Shown here: positions 25,114 to 34,933 of the stretch, piece by piece | How positions within the stretch are numbered: position 1 is the first letter of the stretch | Layout of the letters: every line of letters begins with the position of its first letter | DNA from: an uncultured Thalassotalea sp. | GTDB taxonomy: Bacteria; Pseudomonadota; Gammaproteobacteria; Enterobacterales; Alteromonadaceae | DNA length: 64,000 nt | Direction of reading: 5' to 3' | NCBI GenBank assembly: GCA_947502355.1 | Contig: CANMZP010000024.1 | Span: forward strand, 1-64,000 | Program-made: the position numbers and the translations under genes | The notes under the pieces: model-generated | The model's database searches: none | What the model was told of the DNA's origin: nothing | Seen by the model: the letters and a program-made list of their open reading frames with translations, nothing else

Positions 25114-26379
25114 ATGAATACAGAGCAACCTAGCAAGGTAACCATTGAAAAGAACAAACATGGTTTTCAGTTTATCGTTAACGCACAACCCTTTTATGCC
25201 AAAGGCGCCGGTGTTGGCGACGTGACTAAGTTGGGATCCTTGGCTGAGGCTGGGGCAAATTGTTTTCGCACTTGGAGCAGTGTTAATGCCGAGCAAGAAC
25301 TGGAATGTGCCCGCAAACATAATTTAATGGTGGCGTTAGGCTTTGACTTGCAAAAAGAGCTGCATGGCTTTGATTACGATGATGAACAAGCCGTAGCAAG
25401 GCAGTTTGAGCACTTTACTCAGGAAGTGGAAAAGTATAAAAATCACCCCAATTTATTGTGTTGGTTAATCGCCAATGAGCCAAATTTATTGTTTGACGGC
25501 GAGGGTAAGGTTGCTGAAGTAAACGCCAAAGTGTATGACCATATGGCAAAAATGATTGACTATTTGCATGAGCACGATCCAAATCATCCCGTCAGCTACA
25601 GTTTTGCTGGCGTTGATAAACAACAAATTGCTACCGCTATGGCCATGACTAAGCATGTCGACATTGTTTCGGTACAAGTTTACGGTGATTTGCAAGAATT
25701 ACCGAAATTGCTTGCCGATGCTAAAGTGAAACATCCGGTGATGATAACCGAGTATGGACCAAAAGGGCATTGGCAAACCCCATTTACCCGCTGGGGTCGG
25801 GAAATAGAAGAGCCTAGTGCCGTAAAAGCACAAGGGTTAAAAGAACGCTTGCTAGGCTGCATGGCCAATGATATTCAAGGCCAAATTATTGGTGACTTTG
25901 TCTTTTATTGGGGACAAAAGCAGGAACGGACAACCACTTGGTATGGCATGTTCGATAAACAAGGGCTGGCCGATCCTAGGGTTGATATCATGACAGAAAT
26001 CTGGACCGGAAAGTTGCCTGATACCTTAGCGCCAAACGTTACTGACCTCGAGATGAATGGCCAAAAAGCAGGGCAAAGTCTTACCCTTAATGTTAACGAG
26101 CGAGCTACAGCACAAGTGTTTTTTGAACGCCAATCTGATGAGAAACTTACCGCGCAGTGGGCTTTAAGCCGAGAAGTTGACATTCGCAGTGATGGCGGTG
26201 CATTTGAGCAAGAAGGTGAAACATTAAAGATTGATATTGATGTGTTAGCGTCAAATCACAATAGTGAAACAATCCGATTTACAGTACCTAAGCAACCCGG
26301 GGAATATCGCTTGTATTGTTCAGTCATTAATGAACATTCAAAAGTTGGGAATGTGAACTTGCCTTTTTTAGTTAACTAA
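25114..26379 (+). CDS. Glycoside hydrolase-like TIM-barrel protein
   Basis: A protein of about 421 residues with a (beta/alpha)8 barrel of the GH2/GH5 clan-A type. LLCWLIANEPNLL carries the Asn-Glu acid/base pair, and HPVMITEYGPKGHW carries the candidate nucleophile Glu. The N-terminal FIVNAQPFYAKGAGVGD resembles the substrate-entry loop of GH2-type barrels. A beta-sandwich domain of about 100 residues follows from about residue 310. No signal peptide is present, so it should be cytoplasmic. The substrate cannot be named. The ATG at 25114 is preferred over an in-frame TTG at 25102. The gene interrupts the common htpG-adk neighbourhood. Confidence 0.7.
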   Translation: MNTEQPSKVTIEKNKHGFQFIVNAQPFYAKGAGVGDVTKLGSLAEAGANCFRTWSSVNAEQELECARKHNLMVALGFDLQKELHGFDYDDEQAVARQFEHFTQEVEKYKNHPNLLCWLIANEPNLLFDGEGKVAEVNAKVYDHMAKMIDYLHEHDPNHPVSYSFAGVDKQQIATAMAMTKHVDIVSVQVYGDLQELPKLLADAKVKHPVMITEYGPKGHWQTPFTRWGREIEEPSAVKAQGLKERLLGCMANDIQGQIIGDFVFYWGQKQERTTTWYGMFDKQGLADPRVDIMTEIWTGKLPDTLAPNVTDLEMNGQKAGQSLTLNVNERATAQVFFERQSDEKLTAQWALSREVDIRSDGGAFEQEGETLKIDIDVLASNHNSETIRFTVPKQPGEYRLYCSVINEHSKVGNVNLPFLVN

Positions 26380-26546
26380 AAAGGTTCGCTAAAAAGGTCA
26401 AGGGTCATTAAACTTAAAGCCTTGTCTACTTGTGGCTTTTAACAGCACGAGTTCTAGTCAATTAGTCGTAAAGGGGTAGCAATATAATTATAATCCGCTA
26501 AGGTTAATATAACGATAACTTACTAAAAATAATCAGGATAATAGTT

Positions 26547-27164
26547 ATGTTGGATCGCATCTTTGCTCGTTTCAGAGCTTGTATTTTCATCGCCTTTTGT
26601 CTTTCTTTAACAGGCTGCAGTAGTTCTGTCGAAGTGCGCAGCATAGATGCGACCAAACAGTCGGGGGTTTTTATCGTCGGCTTTAGTGAAAATCAAGGGT
26701 CCCGTCAGTACTTTGAAACCACATTGGGTAAATATCTGGATGAACAAGGCTTTAAAGTTTTTCCAAGTTATTTACAAATTCCGGATGTGGTTAATTCGGA
26801 TGCTGAAACCGTGCATAAATTGGCTCAGGATAAACAGGCCATGATGGTGCTTGTGGTGAGCCCTGAAAATTATCAAGGTAAAATAAAGCTGCCGGTAAAA
26901 CCACCAACACAGCATCATGATTTAGCCAAGTTTTATGAACATCAAGGTGATAAAAGCTCGCCTTTTGATCCCGATAAACAAACCGTAGCTGAGGTTTATG
27001 TCTTTTTAGTTAATGATGAAAAGGCCCCGTATTATTGGTCTGGAATTTCCATGCCACACGATACTCTAAGCAAAGAAAAGGCCTTAAATGACGTCGCTCG
27101 CAACTTGGCTAAGTCTTTAGCATCAGCCAGAGATGAAATAACTAAACAATTACAGAATAAGTAA
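26547..27164 (+). CDS. Putative lipoprotein, unknown function
   Basis: A 205-residue protein with a signal peptide ending in a good lipobox (LTGC, Cys at about residue 24). The body has an alternating alpha/beta pattern (VFIVGFSENQGSRQYFETTLGKYLDEQGFKVFPS) similar to LPP20/GNA1162-like or CsgG-like lipoprotein domains, but I do not assign it. A C-terminal helix is rich in Lys and Asn. It lies between the glycoside hydrolase and adk with its own spacing on both sides. Confidence 0.6.
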   Translation: MLDRIFARFRACIFIAFCLSLTGCSSSVEVRSIDATKQSGVFIVGFSENQGSRQYFETTLGKYLDEQGFKVFPSYLQIPDVVNSDAETVHKLAQDKQAMMVLVVSPENYQGKIKLPVKPPTQHHDLAKFYEHQGDKSSPFDPDKQTVAEVYVFLVNDEKAPYYWSGISMPHDTLSKEKALNDVARNLAKSLASARDEITKQLQNK

Positions 27165-27246
27165 AATTTATTACCGGTAATTCGTTAATTTAGACTTGTT
27201 AGCCTAATCACTAGCAAGTATCATAATCACAATTTTATATAGTTAA

Positions 27247-27921
<675 letters not shown>

Positions 27922-27945
27922 TCGTTTAATTAACTTAGCTTAAAT

Positions 27946-27978
27946 AAAAAATGCCTGATTGATTCAGGCATTTTTTTT
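27946..27978 (+). terminator. Rho-independent terminator of adk
   Basis: ATGCCTGA and TCAGGCAT form a perfect stem around TTGAT, flanked by A and T runs. It could also serve the convergent MAPEG gene. Confidence 0.88.
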
Positions 27979-28047
27979 GTCTGCAGTTTTTGCCAGTAAA
28001 GTGTGGGATCTACTTTTTAATACCACACATAGCTAATGGATTTGGTA

Positions 28048-28440
28048 TTAAACTAACGCGAAGATATTAAATAGACCCAAAACCAGCATTAAAATAAACG
28101 TAGTTAAGGTACCAGAAAAACGTTGCCAACTGGTTTTAATGGTTTTGCTTAAGCCGATGGTATGTAAGGCTCGGGCTGCCACTAATAAACCACCACAGGC
28201 ATGTACCATAAACACGGAGCCGCCGTTGAGCTCATAAATACCCAGTAATAAAATGGACAGTGGTACATGTTCAATAAAATTACCGTGACAACGAATAGCG
28301 CGAGCCAAATCGTGATTTCCGCCATCGCCAATGCCAATTTTAAGCTTCATTCTGAGGTTAATCACATTCATGCTCAATGCAATATGTAAGATGGCTAAAA
28401 TACCGGTATAAAAACCGGTGATTAAAACGCTAGTTAACAT
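28048..28440 (-). CDS. MAPEG family membrane protein
   Basis: A 130-residue protein with four membrane helices and the MAPEG signature in the first half: NLRMKLKIGIGDGGNHDLARAIRCHGNFIEHVPLS, with the conserved Arg-x-His-Gly-Asn-x-x-Glu. MAPEG proteins include microsomal glutathione transferases and related eicosanoid enzymes. Bacterial members such as E. coli YecN are mostly untested. It stands alone, facing adk across a terminator. Confidence 0.88.
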   Translation of the reverse strand: MLTSVLITGFYTGILAILHIALSMNVINLRMKLKIGIGDGGNHDLARAIRCHGNFIEHVPLSILLLGIYELNGGSVFMVHACGGLLVAARALHTIGLSKTIKTSWQRFSGTLTTFILMLVLGLFNIFALV

Positions 28441-28725
28441 AATGTGTTACTTCCTTTTTCTTGTTGTTTTCTATATATTAAGGGGGTTGGATGTTGAAAC
28501 AAAAACTACTGTTATAAGCTATACTTACAGCGACCGTATAGGCACTATGATGAACTTACCAATAAAGCACCATGATGAATGTTATGCTTTTTAGTTTTCA
28601 GGCGATTATACGTTATCAGCACAAAGAACTAAGCGCAACATAAGCAGAAGTTATTGGTATTTCAACAATCACGCTTTGACAATCATTAATTGCCGTTTCA
28701 TTAACTGTTGTCGTAAGGAGTTCCC

Positions 28726-29346
28726 TTGAAATTTATCATATCAATTTTTCTAGGTGGTGTTGTATCCTTTGGGTTGTTGGCAATCATGGCGTCTCTTGTT
28801 GCCACTGAGGACATTTACATAGAAGAGGTAGAAGACTGGGCTATAATAACCATTATTAACGAGCCAGTTGATACCAAAGTTGTGCATAAAAAACGTGTTC
28901 TTGAACCACCCCCTGAGCCTGTACGTCGCCCTGATGGTCTTATTAACGTATCATCTCAAGAAAACATTCCCGTTTCTACACCCGTGCAAATCGATGTAAA
29001 CGTACCTAGTGTCGAATATCAAGAGGGTTATGACAGCCAGGAGTTTTTATTAACCGGAGTTAACGATGCGGATGCGGTGCCTATTTACCGGTCGTTACCA
29101 AGATTCCCTAAAGGGGCCGTGGATGAGAAAATATCGGGTTGGGTAAAAGTTCAATTTTCAATTAACCGCCAAGGTAGGGTTGAGGATGCCGAGGTTTTAG
29201 ATGCTGAGCCTGCCGACATCTTTAATGAAGCGGCCATTGAGGCTCTGTCCAGTTGGAAATACAAGCCAAAAGTATTTAAAGGGAAAACGGTTAAACAAAC
29301 TGGCTTATCAGTGCGCATCGATTTTGGCAAAAAACAGCCTAGATGA
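28726..29346 (+). CDS. TonB-family energy transducer
   Basis: A 206-residue protein with one N-terminal membrane anchor (FIISIFLGGVVSFGLLAIMASLV). A proline-rich periplasmic spacer (EPPPEPVRRPDG) follows. The C-terminal TonB domain runs from about residue 120 (PRFPKGAVDEKISGWVKVQFSINRQGRVEDAEVLDAEP, ending SVRIDF). It uses a TTG start with AAGGAG five bases before it. No ExbB/ExbD or TonB-dependent receptor lies beside it. It may therefore be an orphan transducer using ExbBD encoded elsewhere, or a non-transport member of the family. Its C-terminus is 12 bp from the convergent elaA-like gene. Confidence 0.85.
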   Translation: MKFIISIFLGGVVSFGLLAIMASLVATEDIYIEEVEDWAIITIINEPVDTKVVHKKRVLEPPPEPVRRPDGLINVSSQENIPVSTPVQIDVNVPSVEYQEGYDSQEFLLTGVNDADAVPIYRSLPRFPKGAVDEKISGWVKVQFSINRQGRVEDAEVLDAEPADIFNEAAIEALSSWKYKPKVFKGKTVKQTGLSVRIDFGKKQPR

Positions 29347-29357
29347 TCAACAACACA

Positions 29358-29822
29358 TTAGACGGTTTTTAGCATGGCAATATGAGGAATATCATCCTCT
29401 AAGTACATTTCGGAAACCGTCTTAAACCCATGTTTTTGGTAGTAACCTTGCAAGTGTTCTTGTGCTGAAATTTTTATGTTAGTCGTAGGCCAATTAGTCT
29501 TGCATAGTGCAATACCTTGTTTTATTAGGGGGTGACCTAATCCCGAACCCCTAACGTCTTTTCGGGTTGCAACCCGACCGATACTCACATAGTCCGCATA
29601 CGTTTCTCCCGGCGGCAGTATTCTTAAGTAAGCGACCAATTCATTATTTGCGTAACCCAGTAAGTGCAAGGTCGCTGGGTTGCGATCACAGTCATCCAAA
29701 TCTGGGTAATAACAGGTTTGCTCTACAACAAATACATCGATACGCAGTTTTAAGGCATCATAAAGCTCGTTTACGGTGAGTTGATTAAAATGTTTGTGCT
29801 GCCAACGGATATCAAGGGACAT
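29358..29822 (-). CDS. elaA: GNAT acetyltransferase, ElaA family
   Basis: A 154-residue ElaA-type GNAT protein. The N-terminal block WQHKHFNQLTVNELYDALKLRIDVFVVEQTCYYPDLDDCD is the family hallmark. The acetyl-CoA loop region is IGRVATRKDVRGSGLGHPLIKQGI. The substrate is unknown. Its ATG overlaps the stop of the upstream tesA-like gene by one base (TAATG), which indicates translational coupling. It is convergent with the TonB-like gene. Confidence 0.9.
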   Translation of the reverse strand: MSLDIRWQHKHFNQLTVNELYDALKLRIDVFVVEQTCYYPDLDDCDRNPATLHLLGYANNELVAYLRILPPGETYADYVSIGRVATRKDVRGSGLGHPLIKQGIALCKTNWPTTNIKISAQEHLQGYYQKHGFKTVSEMYLEDDIPHIAMLKTV

Positions 29823-30448
29823 TATTTTTTTTCCTGAAAAATTGGGTCAAGGTGTTGTTTCATGGTTTTAGCTAACATGGGTTGCGCTTGTTTTGTTGGG
29901 TGGATCCCATCGGCTTGCATTAAACTTGGGTCTGTTGCCACATTGGCAATAAAAAATGGGATAAGGGTTATTTGTGTCTCAGATGCGGCAGAACGAAATA
30001 CTTCGGCAAACATTTTATTATATCTAGGCCCATAATTTGGCGGAATTTGCACTTCACTTAAAATAACTTGCACATTTTTTTGTTTGGCTAACTGAATAAT
30101 TTGTAACAAATTATTTTTAATGAGCTTGGGTGGGAAACCACGCAATCCATCGTTACCACCCAACTCGACCAGTAAGTAATCCACCTCATTTTTATCTAAA
30201 ATGCCCGGCAGCCTAGCTAAACCGCCGCCTGTGGTTTCCCCACTGATGCTTGCGTTAATGATTCTATAGTCGGCTTTTTCCTGCTCAAGCTGTTCGTTAA
30301 GTAACCAAACCCAGCCTTCATCTTCCGACATTCCATAACTTGCACTGAGGCTGTCGCCTAAAAGGACAATGGAGTTATGAGCCAAACTCTGGTTTACTAA
30401 CGTATGAGTAACAAGTAATGCAACCATAAGTAAAAATTTTTTAAACAT
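29822..30448 (-). CDS. tesA: TesA-type SGNH esterase / acyl-CoA thioesterase I / lysophospholipase
   Basis: A 208-residue periplasmic hydrolase of the SGNH family. The signal peptide ends at about SLA. The catalytic Ser lies in IVLLGDSLSASYGM, the oxyanion Gly and Asn in ISGETTGGG and VELGGNDGLRG, and the Asp-His pair in DGIHPTKQAQ. The family hydrolyses acyl thioesters, arylesters and lysophospholipids. The frame is open to 30547, but the ATG at 30446-30448 begins the signal peptide. That start codon interlocks with the start codon of the divergent ybbA gene, the same head-to-head arrangement known for tesA and ybbA in E. coli. Confidence 0.92.
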   Translation of the reverse strand: MFKKFLLMVALLVTHTLVNQSLAHNSIVLLGDSLSASYGMSEDEGWVWLLNEQLEQEKADYRIINASISGETTGGGLARLPGILDKNEVDYLLVELGGNDGLRGFPPKLIKNNLLQIIQLAKQKNVQVILSEVQIPPNYGPRYNKMFAEVFRSAASETQITLIPFFIANVATDPSLMQADGIHPTKQAQPMLAKTMKQHLDPIFQEKK

Positions 30449-31169
30449 GAATATACAACCTAAAATCATTCTTGAGTGCCGCAGTGTAACAAAATCTGTG
30501 GTTACTAGTGGCCATAAAAAAGGGGATACAACACTTACTATCCTCAATCCAATTGACCTTCAAGTCAAGAGCGGAGAAAGTTTAGCAATAATTGGCGCGT
30601 CTGGATCGGGCAAAACAACCCTATTGTCATTAATGGCAGGGCTAGATTTACCGTCGACAGGCGAAATTTACCTTAAAGAAAATCCATTGCATCAATTTGA
30701 TGAAGAGCAGCGCAGTAATGTACGTGCTCAGCATGTTGGCTTTATTTTTCAGTCATTTTTATTAATCAATAGCTTAACCGCCCTTGAAAATGTGATGCTT
30801 CCGGCAGAGCTCAAAGGCGATAGCGATGCTCGTGAACAAGCATTAATCATGCTTGATAAAGTCGGATTAGGCGATCGAGTTGACCACTACCCGGGCATGC
30901 TATCTGGTGGTGAGCAGCAGCGAGTGGCGATTGCCCGTGCGTTTATTTCTAAGCCGGATATTTTGTTTGCGGATGAGCCTACCGGGAATCTGGACAGTAA
31001 TACTGGTGACTATATCAGTCGTTTACTCTTCGAATTAAATGAACAGCAAGGCACGACTTTAGTTTTGGTTACCCACGACAACCAGCTTGCCAATCGATGT
31101 CAAAGACAATTAACAATGGCTGCAGGGCAGTTTGTCGAGTCACAAAATTACGTTGCGGAGGCGGGGTAA
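30447..31169 (+). CDS. ybbA: ABC transporter ATP-binding protein, YbbA/LolD-like
   Basis: A 240-residue ATPase. Walker A is GASGSGKTT, the Q-loop is [17 protein letters not shown], the signature is [15 protein letters not shown], Walker B is ILFADEPT, and the switch His lies in LVTHD. It should power the FtsX-type permease encoded one base downstream. The only usable ATG is at 30447, which shares its first two bases with the divergent tesA start and has no Shine-Dalgarno. Promoters for both genes must therefore lie inside the opposite coding region. Confidence 0.92.
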   Translation: MNIQPKIILECRSVTKSVVTSGHKKGDTTLTILNPIDLQVKSGESLAIIGASGSGKTTLLSLMAGLDLPSTGEIYLKENPLHQFDEEQRSNVRAQHVGFIFQSFLLINSLTALENVMLPAELKGDSDAREQALIMLDKVGLGDRVDHYPGMLSGGEQQRVAIARAFISKPDILFADEPTGNLDSNTGDYISRLLFELNEQQGTTLVLVTHDNQLANRCQRQLTMAAGQFVESQNYVAEAG

Positions 31170-31170
31170 T

Positions 31171-33675
31171 ATGCCAATGTGGGGAACGCAATCGTTAAGG
31201 CTGTTTCGCCACGAGTTACGTCGTGGAGAGTTAACGATAATCTGTTTTGCCATTATCCTTGCGGTGGCGACGGTATTTTCATTAACCAATTTTTCTGAAC
31301 ACATTAAAAGCGCCATTATCAGCGAAAGCAATAGCTTTATTGCCTCAGACAGAATACTGCAGTCTTCAAGGCCCGTTGACCAAGCTTGGTTGCAGCAAGC
31401 CCAACAAGCTAATTTAGATAAAGCCGAACTTTTATTATTTTCATCAATGGTGTTTGCAAAAGAAGAGATGTTGTTGGCGTCGGTTAAAGCCGCCACAATT
31501 GAGTACCCGTTACGCGGTGAACTGCTTGTCACCGACTTAGCCTCTGGCGAAACCAAAAGCCAAAAAGCCCCTAATATAGGGACTGTTTGGGTAGAGCGTT
31601 CTTTGTTAAACAAATTAAATGTTCAGCTTGGGGAAAGTATTGAACTCGGTGTGGCTAACTTTACGGTGGCCGGAGTTATCGAAAAAGAGCCGGACGCATC
31701 CTTTAGTGTGTTCACCCAGGGACCAAGAGTCATTATGAATATGGCCGATGTTGAGCAAACCCAAATTGTTCAGCCAGGGAGTCGAATCACTTACCGCTAC
31801 TTATTTGCGGGTGACAAACAAGACATCGAATCGTATGAAACTTGGATTAAACCTCTTATTCAAGACAATCAGCGATTCTACGACATTAAAAGTCGACAAT
31901 CGCCGTTAGCCAGAGCCTTAGAACGCTCTGAAAAGTTTTTATCTTTGGCCGGTATGTTAGGCATATTATTGGCCGCGGTGGCAATTTCTGTAGCAAGTAA
32001 CCGTTACAAACAGCGCCACCAACCTATGGTTGCGGTGTTTAAGTCAATGGGCGCCAGTAAAAACTATATCGCCAAATTGTATTTGTTGCATTGGACGTGT
32101 TTATCGGTATTTTCCATTACAGTTGGTTTGCTAGTTGGTTATGTATTGCACATTGTGGCGATGAATTTTATCAGCGATTACTTACCCAATTCTGCAATGT
32201 ATGATGGAATGTACCCACTTATTGTCGCCATTAGCACTGGGGTGCTATGTGCTGGCGCCTTTGCCATAACGCCAATGCGTGCATTGATTGCAACGTCGGC
32301 ATTGGCGGTGGTGCGTGGCTTTGATGACGTCATGGGCGGTAATCCATGGTTACGCCAATTACCATCATTTTTGGCTGTATTTGCCTTATTGCTGCTGTTT
32401 TCAAAGGACATTACATTAACCTTTATCTTGATTGGTAGCTCCGTTGTGGTGGTTGGTGTCTTAATGGTGCTTGGCTACTCACTTATTCGTTTAGGGCGCG
32501 GAGTCGGCTCGGGCGCTGGCAAGTCATTGCACTTGGCCATTGCCAATTTACAACGTCGCGCAAAACAAAATAATGTTCAATTGATCAGTTTCACCATTGC
32601 CATCATGCTGTTATTGATCATGTTGGTGGTTCGTAATGATTTGCTTGATGACTGGCAAGCGCAATTACCTGAAAACGCCCCAAATCAGTTCTTGGTTAAC
32701 GTAAACAAGCAACAAGCACCAAAAGTTGAAGCGTTTTTACAAGCCAATGGCATGAAAACCACTGAGCTTTATCCCATTGTGCGCGGTCGTTTAACGGCGA
32801 TAAATGAAGACAAAGTTGGTAAACAAGTCAGCAAAGAAGAGGAAGATAAAAGCGATCAAGGCAGAAGAGGCATTGGCCGAGAATTAAACCTGACTTGGCA
32901 TGATAAGCTACCTACCGAGAATATCGTTGTTGAAGGGAAGTGGTTTGAGCCCTCAGACTTAACGCCGCAAGTATCGATTGAGGAAAAATTAGCTGATCGG
33001 TTAGACATAAAGCTTGGCGATGAATTGACCTTTCAAATTGGCAGTGAGGTGATCACATTACCCGTAACCAGTTTGCGAGAAGTGAATTGGCAGTCCATGC
33101 AGCCAAATTTCTACATGATATTTAGCAAAGGCGTATTGTCAGATTTCCCAGCAACGTATATTACGGCCATGTATGTCCCCATGCTTAATAAGCCGCAAAT
33201 GCAGCAATTCTTAGCACAATACCCAACCATCAGTGTGATAGACGTTGATGCCATGATAAATCAGCTTAGAACCATCATTACTCAGGTATCATTAGCGATT
33301 GAGTTTATTTTAGCCCTAGTTGTACTTGCTGGTTCGTTAGTGCTTATCGCGCAGGTTCAAGCCAGTATGGAAGAGCGAGAAAGAGAACTCGCCATATTAC
33401 GAACTCTGGGGGCTAAGGGCAGCTTATTGCGTAATGCCACATTGTTGGAGTTTGTCGTTCTAGGGGGAATTTCCGGTTTTCTGGCCAGTGTCATTATGGA
33501 AGTTGCGGTGTACTTTGTGCAAACCGAGTTATTTAAAATGACGGTGTCTTGGCATTTTGAATATTGGTTACTCGGCATGGCTGCCGGTGGTGCGTTTGTT
33601 GGCTTGGTTGGCTTTTTATCTTGTCGAAGGTTACTAAACTTAACCAGTGTCACGTTAATTCGACGAACCTTATAA
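31171..33675 (+). CDS. FtsX-like ABC permease, YbbP-like
   Basis: A protein of about 834 residues with the MacB/FtsX-type layout duplicated: an N-terminal helix, a large periplasmic domain, three helices (about 265-395), further central helices and a second periplasmic domain, then a final helix trio (about 715-825). It includes MEERERELAILRTLGAKGSLL, the coupling helix typical of FtsX permeases. YbbAP-type systems are thought to extract or export lipophilic molecules, and the neighbouring TesA fits a lipid link. The ATG at 31171 follows GGAGGCGGGG and lies one base after ybbA. A terminator follows. Confidence 0.9.
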   Translation: MPMWGTQSLRLFRHELRRGELTIICFAIILAVATVFSLTNFSEHIKSAIISESNSFIASDRILQSSRPVDQAWLQQAQQANLDKAELLLFSSMVFAKEEMLLASVKAATIEYPLRGELLVTDLASGETKSQKAPNIGTVWVERSLLNKLNVQLGESIELGVANFTVAGVIEKEPDASFSVFTQGPRVIMNMADVEQTQIVQPGSRITYRYLFAGDKQDIESYETWIKPLIQDNQRFYDIKSRQSPLARALERSEKFLSLAGMLGILLAAVAISVASNRYKQRHQPMVAVFKSMGASKNYIAKLYLLHWTCLSVFSITVGLLVGYVLHIVAMNFISDYLPNSAMYDGMYPLIVAISTGVLCAGAFAITPMRALIATSALAVVRGFDDVMGGNPWLRQLPSFLAVFALLLLFSKDITLTFILIGSSVVVVGVLMVLGYSLIRLGRGVGSGAGKSLHLAIANLQRRAKQNNVQLISFTIAIMLLLIMLVVRNDLLDDWQAQLPENAPNQFLVNVNKQQAPKVEAFLQANGMKTTELYPIVRGRLTAINEDKVGKQVSKEEEDKSDQGRRGIGRELNLTWHDKLPTENIVVEGKWFEPSDLTPQVSIEEKLADRLDIKLGDELTFQIGSEVITLPVTSLREVNWQSMQPNFYMIFSKGVLSDFPATYITAMYVPMLNKPQMQQFLAQYPTISVIDVDAMINQLRTIITQVSLAIEFILALVVLAGSLVLIAQVQASMEERERELAILRTLGAKGSLLRNATLLEFVVLGGISGFLASVIMEVAVYFVQTELFKMTVSWHFEYWLLGMAAGGAFVGLVGFLSCRRLLNLTSVTLIRRTL

Positions 33676-33693
33676 AAACCACATTAACACGAT

Positions 33694-33733
33694 AAAGCAC
33701 CATTTTATTTAAAACAAAATGGTGCTTTTTTTT
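33694..33733 (+). terminator. Rho-independent terminator of the ybbA-ybbP operon
   Basis: AAAGCACCATTTT (33694-33706) and AAAATGGTGCTTT (33716-33728) form a perfect 13-bp stem leading into a T run. Confidence 0.9.
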
Positions 33734-33840
33734 GAAGGCCTGTTTTTTAGCGAGTTGCTTTAAGCAGTATTGCTTTATGCCTAGTTGCTTTCTGGTGCGA
33801 TGTTTTTATGAACTTTTTTCGAAGTCCGCTATGAAACCTA

Positions 33841-34740
33841 TTAATTCAATAAATTGGCTAACGCCTTATCCAGACTTGGGTAGGTAAAAGTAAATTTATG
33901 CTGTTGCAAACGCTCGGGTATGGCATTTTGACCATATAAGATAATATCGGCACATTCACCCATTAATAAGCGCAGCGCAAAAGCCGGCACGGGGGCAATG
34001 TCGAATCGATTTAATGTGTTTGCCAGGGTTCGACTAAATTCTTTGTTGGTAACTGGATTTGGTGCGGTAAAGTTAAACTCACCTTCACATAGTGTGTTAT
34101 CGAGCAAAAAGTCTATGCCATCTATCATGTCTTCAATATGGATCCAGGGCATGTATTGTTGCCCATGAGACAGCTTACCACCTAAGCCACAGCGATAAAT
34201 AGGCAGCATTTTTTTTAAAGCCCCTTGTTTAGCATCTAAAACGATACCGGTTCTTAAAATGCACAATCGGGTCTTATCTTTTGCCAAACGGGCGTTATCT
34301 TCCCAAACTTTGCAAACTCGATGACTAAACTCTTGATAGATTTGCTTAAACGATTCGGTGATCGGCTCTTCACCTTGTCGACCATAAAATCCCACGGCGG
34401 AGCCTGAGATAAATACCCTTGGCGGATTAGTTGAGTCATTGATTAATTTACTGAGCTTATTAGTGAGTTTCCAACGGCTTTGACATATTTTGCGCTTTTG
34501 TTTTAGCGTCCAGCGTTTATTGACAATCGGCTCACCAGCGAGGTTTATTATCGCATCAAAATCATTTAAATCCGTTCTTGGGTATAGCTTTTCAAGCGCG
34601 GTAATATTTCTCCTATGGCCAAAAATCTCAGCCAGCTTATCCGGGTTACGCGTTAAGACCGTAAAATGATGTTTATCTTGATACTTTCGAATGAAACTTG
34701 AGCCGATAAAGCCTGTTCCGCCGGTTATGAGTATATTCAT
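33841..34740 (-). CDS. yfcH: TIGR01777-family NAD(P)-dependent epimerase/oxidoreductase (YfcH-like)
   Basis: A 299-residue extended short-chain dehydrogenase fold. The nucleotide loop is MNILITGGTGFIGSSF. INLAGEPIVNKRW is a hallmark of the TIGR01777/YfcH/SulA-like family. ISGSAVGFYG holds the Tyr of the active region, and MPWIHIEDMIDGIDFLL and a DUF1731-type C-terminus follow (SLDKALANLL). The substrate is unknown in the family. It is convergent with the ABC operon and divergent from the AI-2E-type permease. Confidence 0.93.
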   Translation of the reverse strand: MNILITGGTGFIGSSFIRKYQDKHHFTVLTRNPDKLAEIFGHRRNITALEKLYPRTDLNDFDAIINLAGEPIVNKRWTLKQKRKICQSRWKLTNKLSKLINDSTNPPRVFISGSAVGFYGRQGEEPITESFKQIYQEFSHRVCKVWEDNARLAKDKTRLCILRTGIVLDAKQGALKKMLPIYRCGLGGKLSHGQQYMPWIHIEDMIDGIDFLLDNTLCEGEFNFTAPNPVTNKEFSRTLANTLNRFDIAPVPAFALRLLMGECADIILYGQNAIPERLQQHKFTFTYPSLDKALANLLN

Positions 34741-34933
34741 GCTTTTCTGGTAGGGCGTGCCGTTAAATAAATGATATTTAATACCTTCTTTTATTATAAA
34801 GGTGATTGCTTAATATTAAATTTAGTCTAATTATGGCTTGCCAACAAGATATATAGGACATTAGGAGGCAAGCTGTTTTCAATCTTTGTAAATATTTGTT
34901 AAGGTAATTGAAAATAAAAAAGAGAGATTTCTC

